From positions 1 through 48,494 of the forward strand of contig PNAS01000057.1 in NCBI GenBank assembly GCA_003169695.1: DNA of 48,494 nucleotides, in the 5' to 3' direction. This stretch comes from Spartobacteria bacterium. GTDB lineage: Bacteria > Verrucomicrobiota > Verrucomicrobiia > Chthoniobacterales > UBA10450. A program made the translations under genes and the position numbers. Below the pieces are notes generated by a model, which did no database searches, had not been told where the DNA came from, and saw nothing but the letters and a program-made list of their open reading frames with translations. Shown here piece by piece: positions 40,104-47,915 of this stretch. Within the stretch, counting starts at the first letter, position 1; each line of letters begins with the position of its first letter.

Positions 40104-41807
40104 TCAGTGCGTGGTATGTGTCTCGTAGCGCCGCTCCGGCGTCCAACTCCCTTTCAAAATCTCCGCCTGCGCTTCCAACGCATCGCCGAAAAACCGCTGT
40201 GGCTCGACGCGCTTTGCGGCGTCATGCGGACACGCATAGACGCAGCTCGGCACGGACAACTGCGTGCAGAGATCGCAGGTGTTCGCCTTGTAGGTCGTTG
40301 TTTTTTTCTTCTCGATCTTCACCTTTGGCGGCACACCCGGAGTGGCTGATTTGATCTCCGTCTTCACTTCCTTGATAACCTCGAGCGGGTGCATGTTGAT
40401 GTTGCCGTACGGGCAGAGTTCAGCGCATTTTCCACAGCCGATGCACCAATCCTCGATGATGATCTCGAGGTTTTCCTTGCGCCGAATGGAGCCGACCGGG
40501 CACTGCGTCATGCAGAGCGGATCGCGGCAGGACCGGCAGGCCGTTGCGACGAGAAAATGATCGTAGCGCAAACCATCGCGCAGCAGACGCGAGACTCCGT
40601 CGTGCGCCTTTGCGCAAGCTTGCACACAGGCATCGCACCGCGTGCAGTTATCCAGATCGATGAGCAGGAGATTCTGCGCCTCAAATAATCCCTGGTTGAG
40701 AAAGTCATCAAGCCGGAGTCCCGGAGGAGCCGTTCGCCCTTTGGTCACCGCGATGCGCGCCTCGGCCACCGGCTCGAGCAGTGCGCGCACTCCGGAGAAT
40801 TTTTCGAGCATGAGGTTGAACTCGCTCCCGGGGATTTTTACCACGTCCACCGCATCGAGCGCGGCACACGTCGCGATGCGCTTGATCGACCGCAGCAATC
40901 CGATCTCACCGAAATAATCTCCGCGGCTCAAATAAGTGCGGACCATTTCGCCGCCCGGCATCGTCTGCGAGACGCGGACCATCCCGGATCGGATCAGGTA
41001 AAACGCGTCCGCTTCCTCGCCTTCCTTGCAGATGACCTCGTTCTGATTGTACGAGACCAGCTCAACTTTCTCTTTGAGATAAGCGATGAATTCGTCTCCG
41101 ACTGTCGCAAAAAGCGGGACGCTGCGCAGATGGGTCTCGAGGGAGCGCTCGCGATATTTTTTCTCCATCTCCACTTTGAAGGAGGTCCCTTTGAACGTGG
41201 GGGCTTTCACCTTCGAGGTCGCTTTCGACGCATCGGAGACCTGGCGATTGCCGACGAGCATGTCGAGGATCACGCGCAGCATTTCCACCATCACGCACGG
41301 CTCCCGCGTGACGACCGTGGCCGAGCGCGGCTGAAACGTGCGGCACGTCATTTCGCCGAAAAGCTCGCCGGGCCCGAGTTGCGCGATGGGCTTGTTCATG
41401 GGGAGGTCGATGTTCGCGTCGATCCCGATGAACTTGCGCTCGTGCGCCTCGGCGCGCTTGTCCTGGCCATCCTCCATGAGAAAGCTTTTCATGCGCGCCA
41501 CGCTCCGGCCGAAGAACCCAAAGGCCGGTCGTGTACGCAGATGCGCCAGCGGATTGTTGATGGAAATATCGACGGTACCCGAGACGATGTAATACGCTGT
41601 CGAACCGAACTCGCCTTCGGTGCAAACCGTTTCGCCCTTGTGGTAACGATGAAGCACGGCCGCGCCTTTTGCCCAGTTGTCCAACTGTCCGCGCGCGACT
41701 TCCTTCAACGTCGGCAGAAACTCGATCAACTGATCGACGCTCAGCGGCTCCCCCGAAGTTAGCTTCCCGACTGTTTCGTCCATCGCGCTGCCGGGGATGA
41801 TACTCAA
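40104..41807 (-). CDS. Ferredoxin with two cyclic-nucleotide-binding domains
   Basis: The 567-residue soluble protein starts with two cNMP-binding domains. Domain 1 (about 45-195) contains GETVCTEGEFGSTAYYIVSG and GPGELFGEMTCRTFQPRSATV. Domain 2 (about 230-345) contains NEVICKEGEEADAFYLIRSG and GDYFGEIGLLRSIKRIATC. Both keep the FGE and the phosphate-contacting Arg. The C-terminal half is a DmsB/HybA-like electron carrier with four cysteine groups: CTRCDACVQAC, CRSCRDPLCMTQC, CIGCGKCAELC, and CDLC...CVYAC, room for four [4Fe-4S] clusters. No signal peptide is present, so it is cytoplasmic, perhaps docking to the cytochrome b protein. It heads the leftward redox unit. Binding of cAMP or cGMP is inferred from motifs only. 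Confidence 0.9.
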   Translation of the reverse strand: MSIIPGSAMDETVGKLTSGEPLSVDQLIEFLPTLKEVARGQLDNWAKGAAVLHRYHKGETVCTEGEFGSTAYYIVSGTVDISINNPLAHLRTRPAFGFFGRSVARMKSFLMEDGQDKRAEAHERKFIGIDANIDLPMNKPIAQLGPGELFGEMTCRTFQPRSATVVTREPCVMVEMLRVILDMLVGNRQVSDASKATSKVKAPTFKGTSFKVEMEKKYRERSLETHLRSVPLFATVGDEFIAYLKEKVELVSYNQNEVICKEGEEADAFYLIRSGMVRVSQTMPGGEMVRTYLSRGDYFGEIGLLRSIKRIATCAALDAVDVVKIPGSEFNLMLEKFSGVRALLEPVAEARIAVTKGRTAPPGLRLDDFLNQGLFEAQNLLLIDLDNCTRCDACVQACAKAHDGVSRLLRDGLRYDHFLVATACRSCRDPLCMTQCPVGSIRRKENLEIIIEDWCIGCGKCAELCPYGNINMHPLEVIKEVKTEIKSATPGVPPKVKIEKKKTTTYKANTCDLCTQLSVPSCVYACPHDAAKRVEPQRFFGDALEAQAEILKGSWTPERRYETHTTH

Positions 41808-41815
41808 CGCGCCCT

Positions 41816-42025
41816 TTAGGGTGGAAGCATTTTAAAGTAGTCGGCCTTGCGAGCGAGCGAAGCAGCCTGCTCGGCCGTCATCCCGAACTGCCAGATGGGA
41901 AGAGCCCCACCAAGGCGTCCGCGCGTTCGAGAAAAATGACATCCTGCACAAATGATTGCTCCCGCCCCGGCTGGGATGGTAAAGTGCGTGGCATCGGATT
42001 GCCAACTTGTTGCGGCCAGTCTCAA
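41816..42025 (-). CDS. Possible small CxxCH protein upstream of the ferredoxin gene
   Basis: A frame of 69 codons from TTG 42025 to TAA 41816 ends nine bases before the ferredoxin ATG. It contains one CAGCH, which could bind a c-type haem, followed by an amphipathic segment (FGMTAEQAASLARKADYF). It has no signal peptide, only a weak start and mixed codon use, and it fills the divergent promoter region. It is therefore a tentative call that could be chance. Confidence 0.25.
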   Translation of the reverse strand: MRLAATSWQSDATHFTIPAGAGAIICAGCHFSRTRGRLGGALPIWQFGMTAEQAASLARKADYFKMLPP

Positions 42026-42034
42026 CTCTAGAAA

Positions 42035-42625
42035 ATGATGAACTCCCCACAAGCTCACGAACCAGAAATGAATGAGGACGCGAAAGTGGAAAACCGCAAC
42101 GGGGCGATCGAGGAAAGCGGCAAGGTCGATCGAATTCGCGATATCCTTTTTGGATCGCAAATGCGCGACTACGACGGGCGCTTTCAGCGGCTCGAGGAAC
42201 ATCTGGCTCAAGAAGCTGCAGAGATCCGCGCAGTTGTGCAGAAGCGGCTGGAGACACTCGAGAATTTCATGAAAGGCGAAGTGGAGTCGATCACGAATCG
42301 GGCGGATGCCGAGCGGTCTGAGCGTAGCAGCGCGATCGAAAAGCTCGGACGCGACCTGGCTGAAGCGGCGAAGAACCTGGAGTCGAGAATCAAAAATCTC
42401 GACGAACAGACGGCCAAAGAGACGCACGCTCTGCGCCAGCAGCAGCTCGATCAATCGAAGGCTTTGAGCGAGGAGATCAGGGAGAAGCACGACCAAATGA
42501 AGGCCAGCCTGGATCGTGAGGCGGAGCAGATCCGCGGAGCGATGACCGGCCGCGAGGCGCTGGCCGAAATGTTGAGCGAAGTCGCGCTCCGCTTGAAGAA
42601 CGAGTTTCGCGTGCCGGGAGCATAG
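42035..42625 (+). CDS. Coiled-coil protein of the GTPase operon
   Basis: The 196-residue soluble protein is almost entirely alpha-helical and charged. A conserved-looking head, KVDRIRDILFGSQMRDYDGR, is followed by a long heptad-repeat coiled coil from about 45 to 170 (LEEHLAQEAAEIRAVVQKRL and on), with a short C-terminal helix. Such proteins often scaffold membrane or cytoskeletal complexes. I do not recognise a named family. ATG 42035 is followed by in-frame Mets at 42038 and 42068, either of which could be the true start. It is the first gene of a tightly packed rightward unit (the next gene begins within 16 bp), so it very likely works with the OmpA protein and the GTPase. Confidence 0.8.
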   Translation: MMNSPQAHEPEMNEDAKVENRNGAIEESGKVDRIRDILFGSQMRDYDGRFQRLEEHLAQEAAEIRAVVQKRLETLENFMKGEVESITNRADAERSERSSAIEKLGRDLAEAAKNLESRIKNLDEQTAKETHALRQQQLDQSKALSEEIREKHDQMKASLDREAEQIRGAMTGREALAEMLSEVALRLKNEFRVPGA

Positions 42626-42641
42626 ACGGTTTTTGCCAGTG

Positions 42642-44573
42642 ATGCGCCGATCTCCTGGTAACCCGATCGAGGAGTTCGAAGAACTTCGTCAGCTGCTGCT
42701 GAGCCGGGAGCGGGAACAACTGCGCGAACTGCGCGACCGCATAGTCGACAAGGAACGTCGCTCGCAGGATATCGCGGGCGTGTTGCCCGAGGCCGTCAAG
42801 CTAAGCCGGGAAAGGGGCGAGGAGCTGGCGCACGCATTGCGACCAGCGGTGGAGGGTTCGATCAAAGAATCGATTGATCAGCGGCCCCAGATTTTTGTTG
42901 ACGCCCTGCACCCGATCATCGGTCCGATTGTGCGGAGATCAATCGCTGAGAGTCTCCGGCGTTTGCTGCAATCGCTCAACCAGACGCTGGAGCACACTTT
43001 TTCCTGGCGGGGGCTGAAGTGGCGCTTCGAGGCCTTAAGGACCGGCAAGAGCTTCGCGGAAGTCGTGATGCTGCGGAGCCTTGTTTATCGGGTCGAGCAG
43101 CTCTTTCTCATCCACCGTAAAACAAGTCTTTCACTGCTCCACGTCACGTCCGATCCCGCGATGAGCAAGGATTCGGACATGGTCGCTGGGATGCTGAGCG
43201 CGATTCAAGATTTCGCTCGGGATTCGTTCGAAGTCGGCGAAGACGCAGCCCTGGAGGAGTTTCGAGTTGGCGAATTGCAGGTTTGGATTTCGCCCGGACG
43301 CTCCGCCTATCTTGCGGCGGTCATCCGCGGCAATCCGTCACGCGAGCTGCGTTCGACTCTCGAGGAAACGATCGAAAGCATTCATGTGCTGAAGGGGTCG
43401 GCCCTGGCGATCTTCCAAGGGAGCGCTGTCATTTTCGAGCCGCTCCGGCCGGAACTGGAGGCATGCCTTCGCGCTCAATACACGACGGCGAAAAGCGACC
43501 GGCGGCCAACTCGCTTGTGGGTCATTCTCGGAACTGCGGTGGCAGTCGCAATTTTCGGACTCGCCTTGGCTGCGCAGAGCAAATCAAAGTGGAAAGACTT
43601 TCTCGGACGACTCAATGCCCAACCGGGTCTTATCGTAACTGATGCCCAGCAAGGCTGGCTCTCCTCGTCGCAGGTGAGCGGATTGCGCGACGTTTCATCA
43701 CCCGATCCCGCGGCGCTCGCGCGCGAGGCTAAGCTTGATCCCGCCCGCATCCGCTTCCACTGGAAAGAGTACCTTGCGCTCGATCCGGCGAGTGTGCGCC
43801 GGCGTTTCGAGCAACGATTCGGCGTTCCAAACGAGACCCGGATTGCGCTCAAGGATGGCGTGCTAACGCTGTCTGGCTCGATTCCCTACGAGTGGCTGGA
43901 AAGGGTCCGTCGTGAAGCCACGCTCATTCCCGGTGTGACGTCCATCGCCGATCGGGCAGCGGACATTTTTTACGATCAAGACCTGACCCGGAAGCGTTTC
44001 GAACAACAGCTTGGTCTGCTCGAGACAGTGAATGCTGTGGTCGCCAACGGTGTTCTCACCCTCTCCGGCGAGGCATCACATCGGTGGCTAACGCGGGCGC
44101 GCACGGAAGCCGTCAAACTTCCCGGAATCACGTCGGTGGATGATCGCGCTGTGATCGATCTCGATCAGCGTGCCTTTGAGCAGTCCAAGTCGATCATTGA
44201 AACTGCCTTTGTTTATTTCCTTACGGACAAGGACGACATCGCGACGGAAGGATTTGCCGCCTTGTCGCGGCTGCCCGACGAGATTCGCCGCTGCGAGAAG
44301 GCGGCGAAACAACTCGACATGGATGTGACTCTTGAAATCCATGGCCGTGCAGATGCCGTGGGAAGCGAAGCCAGGAATGTCGATTTGAGACAGCAACGTG
44401 CGAATAAGGTTCGCGACTTTCTTGTTTCGTGCGGCTTCGAGCCGACGCGACTTAAGCCGATTGGAATGGAACAACCATTCAAGCCGGCCGACGCCGACAA
44501 AGCAGCTCCGGAACAATCTGAGCGGCGTGTCGCATTCAAGATTGTAACGCAGCCATCAATCCCCTCGCCATGA
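42642..44573 (+). CDS. Trans-envelope BON/OmpA protein with a longin/roadblock-like cytoplasmic domain
   Basis: From ATG 42642 the protein has 643 residues (a TTG at 42633 adds three). Residues 1-145 are charged helices. Residues 150-255 have a repeated-strand pattern (YRVEQLFLIHRKTSLSLLHV, MVAGMLSAIQDFARDSF, ELQVWISPGRSAYLAAVIRG) that I read as longin/roadblock-like; this is fold inference. A membrane helix lies at 291-311. Beyond it come two BON domains (about 385-440 and 450-505, each with VLTLSG) and an OmpA-type peptidoglycan-binding domain (about 520-640, with ADAVGSEARNVDLRQQRANK). This places the N-terminal half in the cytoplasm and the rest in the periplasm. Its stop overlaps the GTPase start (ATGA). 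Longin and roadblock domains are classic partners of small GTPases. Confidence 0.85.
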   Translation: MRRSPGNPIEEFEELRQLLLSREREQLRELRDRIVDKERRSQDIAGVLPEAVKLSRERGEELAHALRPAVEGSIKESIDQRPQIFVDALHPIIGPIVRRSIAESLRRLLQSLNQTLEHTFSWRGLKWRFEALRTGKSFAEVVMLRSLVYRVEQLFLIHRKTSLSLLHVTSDPAMSKDSDMVAGMLSAIQDFARDSFEVGEDAALEEFRVGELQVWISPGRSAYLAAVIRGNPSRELRSTLEETIESIHVLKGSALAIFQGSAVIFEPLRPELEACLRAQYTTAKSDRRPTRLWVILGTAVAVAIFGLALAAQSKSKWKDFLGRLNAQPGLIVTDAQQGWLSSSQVSGLRDVSSPDPAALAREAKLDPARIRFHWKEYLALDPASVRRRFEQRFGVPNETRIALKDGVLTLSGSIPYEWLERVRREATLIPGVTSIADRAADIFYDQDLTRKRFEQQLGLLETVNAVVANGVLTLSGEASHRWLTRARTEAVKLPGITSVDDRAVIDLDQRAFEQSKSIIETAFVYFLTDKDDIATEGFAALSRLPDEIRRCEKAAKQLDMDVTLEIHGRADAVGSEARNVDLRQQRANKVRDFLVSCGFEPTRLKPIGMEQPFKPADADKAAPEQSERRVAFKIVTQPSIPSP

Positions 44574-45070
44574 TTCAGAAAAAAATCTGCCTGATTGGAA
44601 CATCGGGCGTGGGCAAGACGAGCCTCGTCGCAAAGTTCGTGCACAGCATGTTTTCGGACAAATATCTGACCACCGTCGGCGTGAAGATCGATAAGAAGAC
44701 CGTTTCCGTGGACGGCGCAGAAGTGATGCTGATGATCTGGGACCTGGCGGGGGATGATGATTATCAGCGGTTGCAAACGTCCTACCTCCGCGGCACCAGC
44801 GGTTATCTGCTGGTTGCGGACGGGACGCGTCAGATCACTCTCGACCAGGCGATTGAAATTCAGGGAAGGGTAGTCGAGGCAGCCGGTCCGCTGCCCTTTC
44901 TTTTGGCACTGAACAAGGCCGACCTCGTTTCGCAATGGGAGATCGACGATGCACGGACGGACGATCTGGCGGCGCGCGGATGCAAATCGTTCAAGACCAG
45001 CGCGAAAGATGGAGCTGGGGTCGAAGAGGCGTTTGTCGAGCTGGGCCGGATGGTGACTCAGTCCAAATAG
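44570..45070 (+). CDS. Rab/Roc-like small GTPase
   Basis: The 166-residue protein consists of a single Ras-fold domain with all G boxes: GTSGVGKTS (10-18), the switch I Thr in LTTVGVKID (33-41), WDLAG (57-61), NKAD (115-118) and TSAK (143-146). The residue after DxxG, normally the catalytic Gln of Ras/Rab, is Asp62 (DLAGDDDYQ), so intrinsic hydrolysis may be slow or use another residue. There is no C-terminal lipidation Cys. Related bacterial Rab/Roc-type GTPases (MglA is the best-known relative) are paired with roadblock/longin regulators. Here the upstream OmpA protein, overlapping by four bases, probably carries such a domain. A histidine-kinase-like protein follows after nine bases. Confidence 0.92.
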   Translation: MIQKKICLIGTSGVGKTSLVAKFVHSMFSDKYLTTVGVKIDKKTVSVDGAEVMLMIWDLAGDDDYQRLQTSYLRGTSGYLLVADGTRQITLDQAIEIQGRVVEAAGPLPFLLALNKADLVSQWEIDDARTDDLAARGCKSFKTSAKDGAGVEEAFVELGRMVTQSK

Positions 45071-45079
45071 CACACCACC

Positions 45080-46204
45080 ATGCCGGATCTCGATCGCGAT
45101 TCTCCCGCAAGTACTGTCCTTGAAGCGCTCGGTTTCGCGGTTTTCGTTCACGACGAATCAGGTGCGCTTCGTCTCAGCGGAAGGCCGCCGGGTTGGCTGC
45201 GCTCGATTTGGCCGGACGTGAATGCGCCAGCCGCGCCACTGCCGATTGATCAAGCCTCGCCCTTTCTAGAAAATTTTCTCGTCGATGCGGGCGAATGCTG
45301 GAGCGCGGGCGGAGATAACCGCGCGCGGTCGGGCGCCTGGATTGAGCAAGCCGCGGATGGAACCGAGCTCACGCTGGAAGCCACCGCGCTCAGCGCCGGA
45401 GGTCAGGCGATCTTGCTGTTGGAACGACTCGGTGAAGTTTTCGAGGCGAAAAAATCAATGCTGCAAAAGGCGCGCGAGACAGTGATCGCTTATCAGCGTT
45501 TGAATTCCGAAATGCAGAAAAAGGAAATTCTGCTGAACTGCATCTCCGAGGAAATGAACGCCGCGCTCGCGAACGTGATCACCTCGCTCCGATTGATCGA
45601 GTCGGAGAAGAATCCGGCGCGAATAGCCCAGCTGTTGAGTCTCGCGTCGCGTGCGACGGAGGAGCAACAGACGCTGATCAATAAGGTGCTCAATGTTTTC
45701 GCCGCCGAATTGGAAGGACTTCGTGGGCGCGAAGGGACGTCCATGGCCGAAACGAAATTAGGAGACGCCCTTCGCGCCGCGGAAGAAAATGTCGTTCCCC
45801 AATTCGCGGAAAAGGGCGTGCGATTGAGCATCGCCAATAACGGGCTGGGTGAAGCGCGGGTCGCAATGGATTCGACGCATCTCACCCGGGTCCTGTCGAC
45901 CCTTCTCGAGAACGGCCTGCAACGTGCGCCTGTTGGCGACGAAGTCCGGCTTAATTTCGGTGAGGAACCCGAATCGATTCTCATTCAAATCTCCGAGAAC
46001 GGCCCTCCTTTCCGGAAGGATATTTGCGCGAATCTTTTCTCCAGAGCAGGGACGGCAGCGATCGAGCCGCAAGCCTCACAGCTGCCGCTTCAATTCTGCC
46101 GGATCGCAATTGAAAATTGCCAGGGAGAAATCGGTTACGAGTCTCGTAAGGAAGGCGGCAACTGCTTCTGGATCCGGCTCCCGAGGCTGGCTGCGACGAA
46201 ATGA
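45080..46204 (+). CDS. Degenerate histidine-kinase-like protein (pseudokinase candidate)
   Basis: The 374-residue protein has a PAS-like N-terminus (about 10-115), a helical hairpin in the place of the HisKA domain, and an HATPase-like C-terminus. Where a kinase reads S-H-E-L-R-T-P, this reads ISEEMNAAL (155-163), with Glu157 replacing the phospho-His. In the ATPase part the N box keeps Asn (TLLENGLQRAP), but the G1 box is SENGPPF, lacking the usual D-x-G-x-G, and no G2 glycine row is seen. Autophosphorylation is therefore unlikely; it could act as a binding or scaffold protein. It overlaps the next gene by four bases (ATGA), and that gene's receiver domain is intact. Confidence 0.75.
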   Translation: MPDLDRDSPASTVLEALGFAVFVHDESGALRLSGRPPGWLRSIWPDVNAPAAPLPIDQASPFLENFLVDAGECWSAGGDNRARSGAWIEQAADGTELTLEATALSAGGQAILLLERLGEVFEAKKSMLQKARETVIAYQRLNSEMQKKEILLNCISEEMNAALANVITSLRLIESEKNPARIAQLLSLASRATEEQQTLINKVLNVFAAELEGLRGREGTSMAETKLGDALRAAEENVVPQFAEKGVRLSIANNGLGEARVAMDSTHLTRVLSTLLENGLQRAPVGDEVRLNFGEEPESILIQISENGPPFRKDICANLFSRAGTAAIEPQASQLPLQFCRIAIENCQGEIGYESRKEGGNCFWIRLPRLAATK

Positions 46205-47511
46205 AAACGCTCGTCCTGATCGACAGCGATGCGTTGACTCGCGCTCTTATTGCACAATGTCTCGCCGGGCGGGAATGGCGCGTCTTCGAAGCGGAAGATG
46301 GACAGGCCGGGCTCGACCTCGTCGTGAAACACAAACCTATTGCCGTCCTCTGCGATCTTCGTACGCCCAAACGCAACGGTTTCCAGGTTTGCCGCTGGAT
46401 TCGGGAGCAGCCCTCGCTCCAGCCGACTCGCGTTATTTTGATGACGGTCAGTCGTTTCGCGAACGACCGTGAAACGGCCTTCGCGGCTGGCGCGGACGAT
46501 TATCTCATCAAGCCCATTGCGCCACCTGAGCTGATTCGCACGATGGCAGCTTGCCGGGACAACGGCGAGGCGGCTCCCGCTGAGCCGGCGCCGGAAGACA
46601 TCGCCTCTGGGCCAACCCTGATCCGATTCTGGGGCGTCCGCGGTTCCATCCCCACACCGGGCCGGGACACTTCCACCTATGGTGGAAACACATCGTGCGT
46701 CGAGATTCGCGTTGGTGGTCAGATCATCATCCTGGACGCTGGCTCGGGAATTCGCCGGCTGGGGCAATCGCTCATGAAAGAGGTATCGACCACGGGACTT
46801 AACGTCCTGATTCTCGTCACCCATACCCACTGGGATCATATCCAGGGATTTCCCTTCTTCGTCCCGGCGTATCATCCGAAGGTCAACATTCGCATTCTTG
46901 GTTACGAAGGCGCCGTTCATGGATTACGCGGTGCGCTCTTCGAGCAAATGCAGACCGCCTTCTTTCCAGTAGGTCTCAACCAAATGGCGACGCACCTCAC
47001 GTTTGAAGAACTGACCGACATGCAATTCAATCTCGGCGTAGTCAAGGTGCGGACCATGTTCGCAAATCATCCGGGCATCTGTCTCGGCTACCGCCTTTCA
47101 ACGCCGAGCGGCGACATCGTTTACATGCCAGACCACGAAGCCTATGAGCGTTGCGAGGTTGAGCGCCAGAGGGCCGAACGCACGGCCTCGCCGGATGGAT
47201 TGGCCTACGCGCGGATCCAGGATGAGAAAGTGGTCGATTTTCTCCGCGATGCGGATCTCGTGATCGCGGATTCACAATATGACGCGATCGAATATCCGTC
47301 GCGCCGCGGCTGGGGCCATACCTGCGCCGATGACACCGTGCAGCTCGCGATGCGAGCCGGTGCGAAGCGGCTCGCTCTCTTCCATCACGATCCCGATCAC
47401 AGCGACGAAAAAATCGCCACCATGGTCGAGCGTGCGCAGAGTGAGGTGGCGCAGAATGATGGGAAACTGGTCGTGACCGCCGCCCGCGAGGGTGAGGAAA
47501 TCAGCCTGTAG
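46201..47511 (+). CDS. Receiver domain fused to a metallo-beta-lactamase-fold hydrolase
   Basis: The 436-residue two-domain protein. Residues 1-120 are a receiver with acidic Asp8/Asp10, phospho-acceptor Asp52 (VLCDLRTPKRNGF) and Lys104 (YLIKP). After a Pro/Ala linker, residues 140-435 form a metallo-beta-lactamase domain. It begins FWGVRGSIPTPG, TSTYGGNTSCVEI and DAGSGIRRL, then the metal motif H208-T-H-W-D-H213, and later NHPG, YMPDHE, IADSQYD and LFHHDPDHSD. This MBL subfamily resembles cyclic-nucleotide phosphodiesterase/PhnP-type hydrolases, and the receiver would control it by phosphorylation. The substrate is not known. It ends the five-gene rightward unit. Confidence 0.88.
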   Translation: MKTLVLIDSDALTRALIAQCLAGREWRVFEAEDGQAGLDLVVKHKPIAVLCDLRTPKRNGFQVCRWIREQPSLQPTRVILMTVSRFANDRETAFAAGADDYLIKPIAPPELIRTMAACRDNGEAAPAEPAPEDIASGPTLIRFWGVRGSIPTPGRDTSTYGGNTSCVEIRVGGQIIILDAGSGIRRLGQSLMKEVSTTGLNVLILVTHTHWDHIQGFPFFVPAYHPKVNIRILGYEGAVHGLRGALFEQMQTAFFPVGLNQMATHLTFEELTDMQFNLGVVKVRTMFANHPGICLGYRLSTPSGDIVYMPDHEAYERCEVERQRAERTASPDGLAYARIQDEKVVDFLRDADLVIADSQYDAIEYPSRRGWGHTCADDTVQLAMRAGAKRLALFHHDPDHSDEKIATMVERAQSEVAQNDGKLVVTAAREGEEISL

Positions 47512-47574
47512 CTGGAGTCACAGGCGCGGAGAAGCATTCCGTCCAAAGCAAAACGAAAATTGAGTTGAGGGTCG

Positions 47575-47829
47575 CTACACTTTCCAAAGCGCCGTGATCA
47601 GCAGATCCACCGCGAGGATCCACACAAGGATCACCTGCCAGAGCCGCAAATTACGGGCGCCGTAGTGATCGCCCGTCACTTCGGGGTCCCGGTCGAAGAG
47701 GCGCTTCCGAATACGCAAAACGTAAATGCCTGCGAAGAAGACGATCGCCAGGCAAAGGCTGAAAACGATTCTCAGCGCGAGAACGGAATCGGCGTGCTCG
47801 TGGACGACAGCAAGAAGAGCGATCGCCAT
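47575..47829 (-). CDS. Small two-helix membrane protein of unknown function
   Basis: From ATG 47829 the product is 84 residues with two membrane segments (about 16-36 and 62-82). Between them is a charged loop with LRIRKRLFDRDPEVTGDHYG. A GTG at 47907 would give 110 residues by adding an uncharacteristic hydrophilic N-tail; I prefer the ATG because it opens directly into the hydrophobic part. It lies eight bases (from the GTG) or 86 bases (from the ATG) after priA on the same strand and may be co-transcribed with it. No family recognised. Confidence 0.6.
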   Translation of the reverse strand: MAIALLAVVHEHADSVLALRIVFSLCLAIVFFAGIYVLRIRKRLFDRDPEVTGDHYGARNLRLWQVILVWILAVDLLITALWKV

Positions 47830-47915
47830 ACCAGTGTTTCGCACGCGCAACGCGCTTTGGCCAAAATTATTGCCGGGACATTCGTCCGGCTTTTCGAAAA
47901 CCGGCACCGGAGAAA

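Noticed and set aside
41816..42496. Extension of the CxxCH frame to 226 codons
   Set aside because: The upstream part runs antisense through the coiled-coil gene; only the last 69 codons are worth considering.
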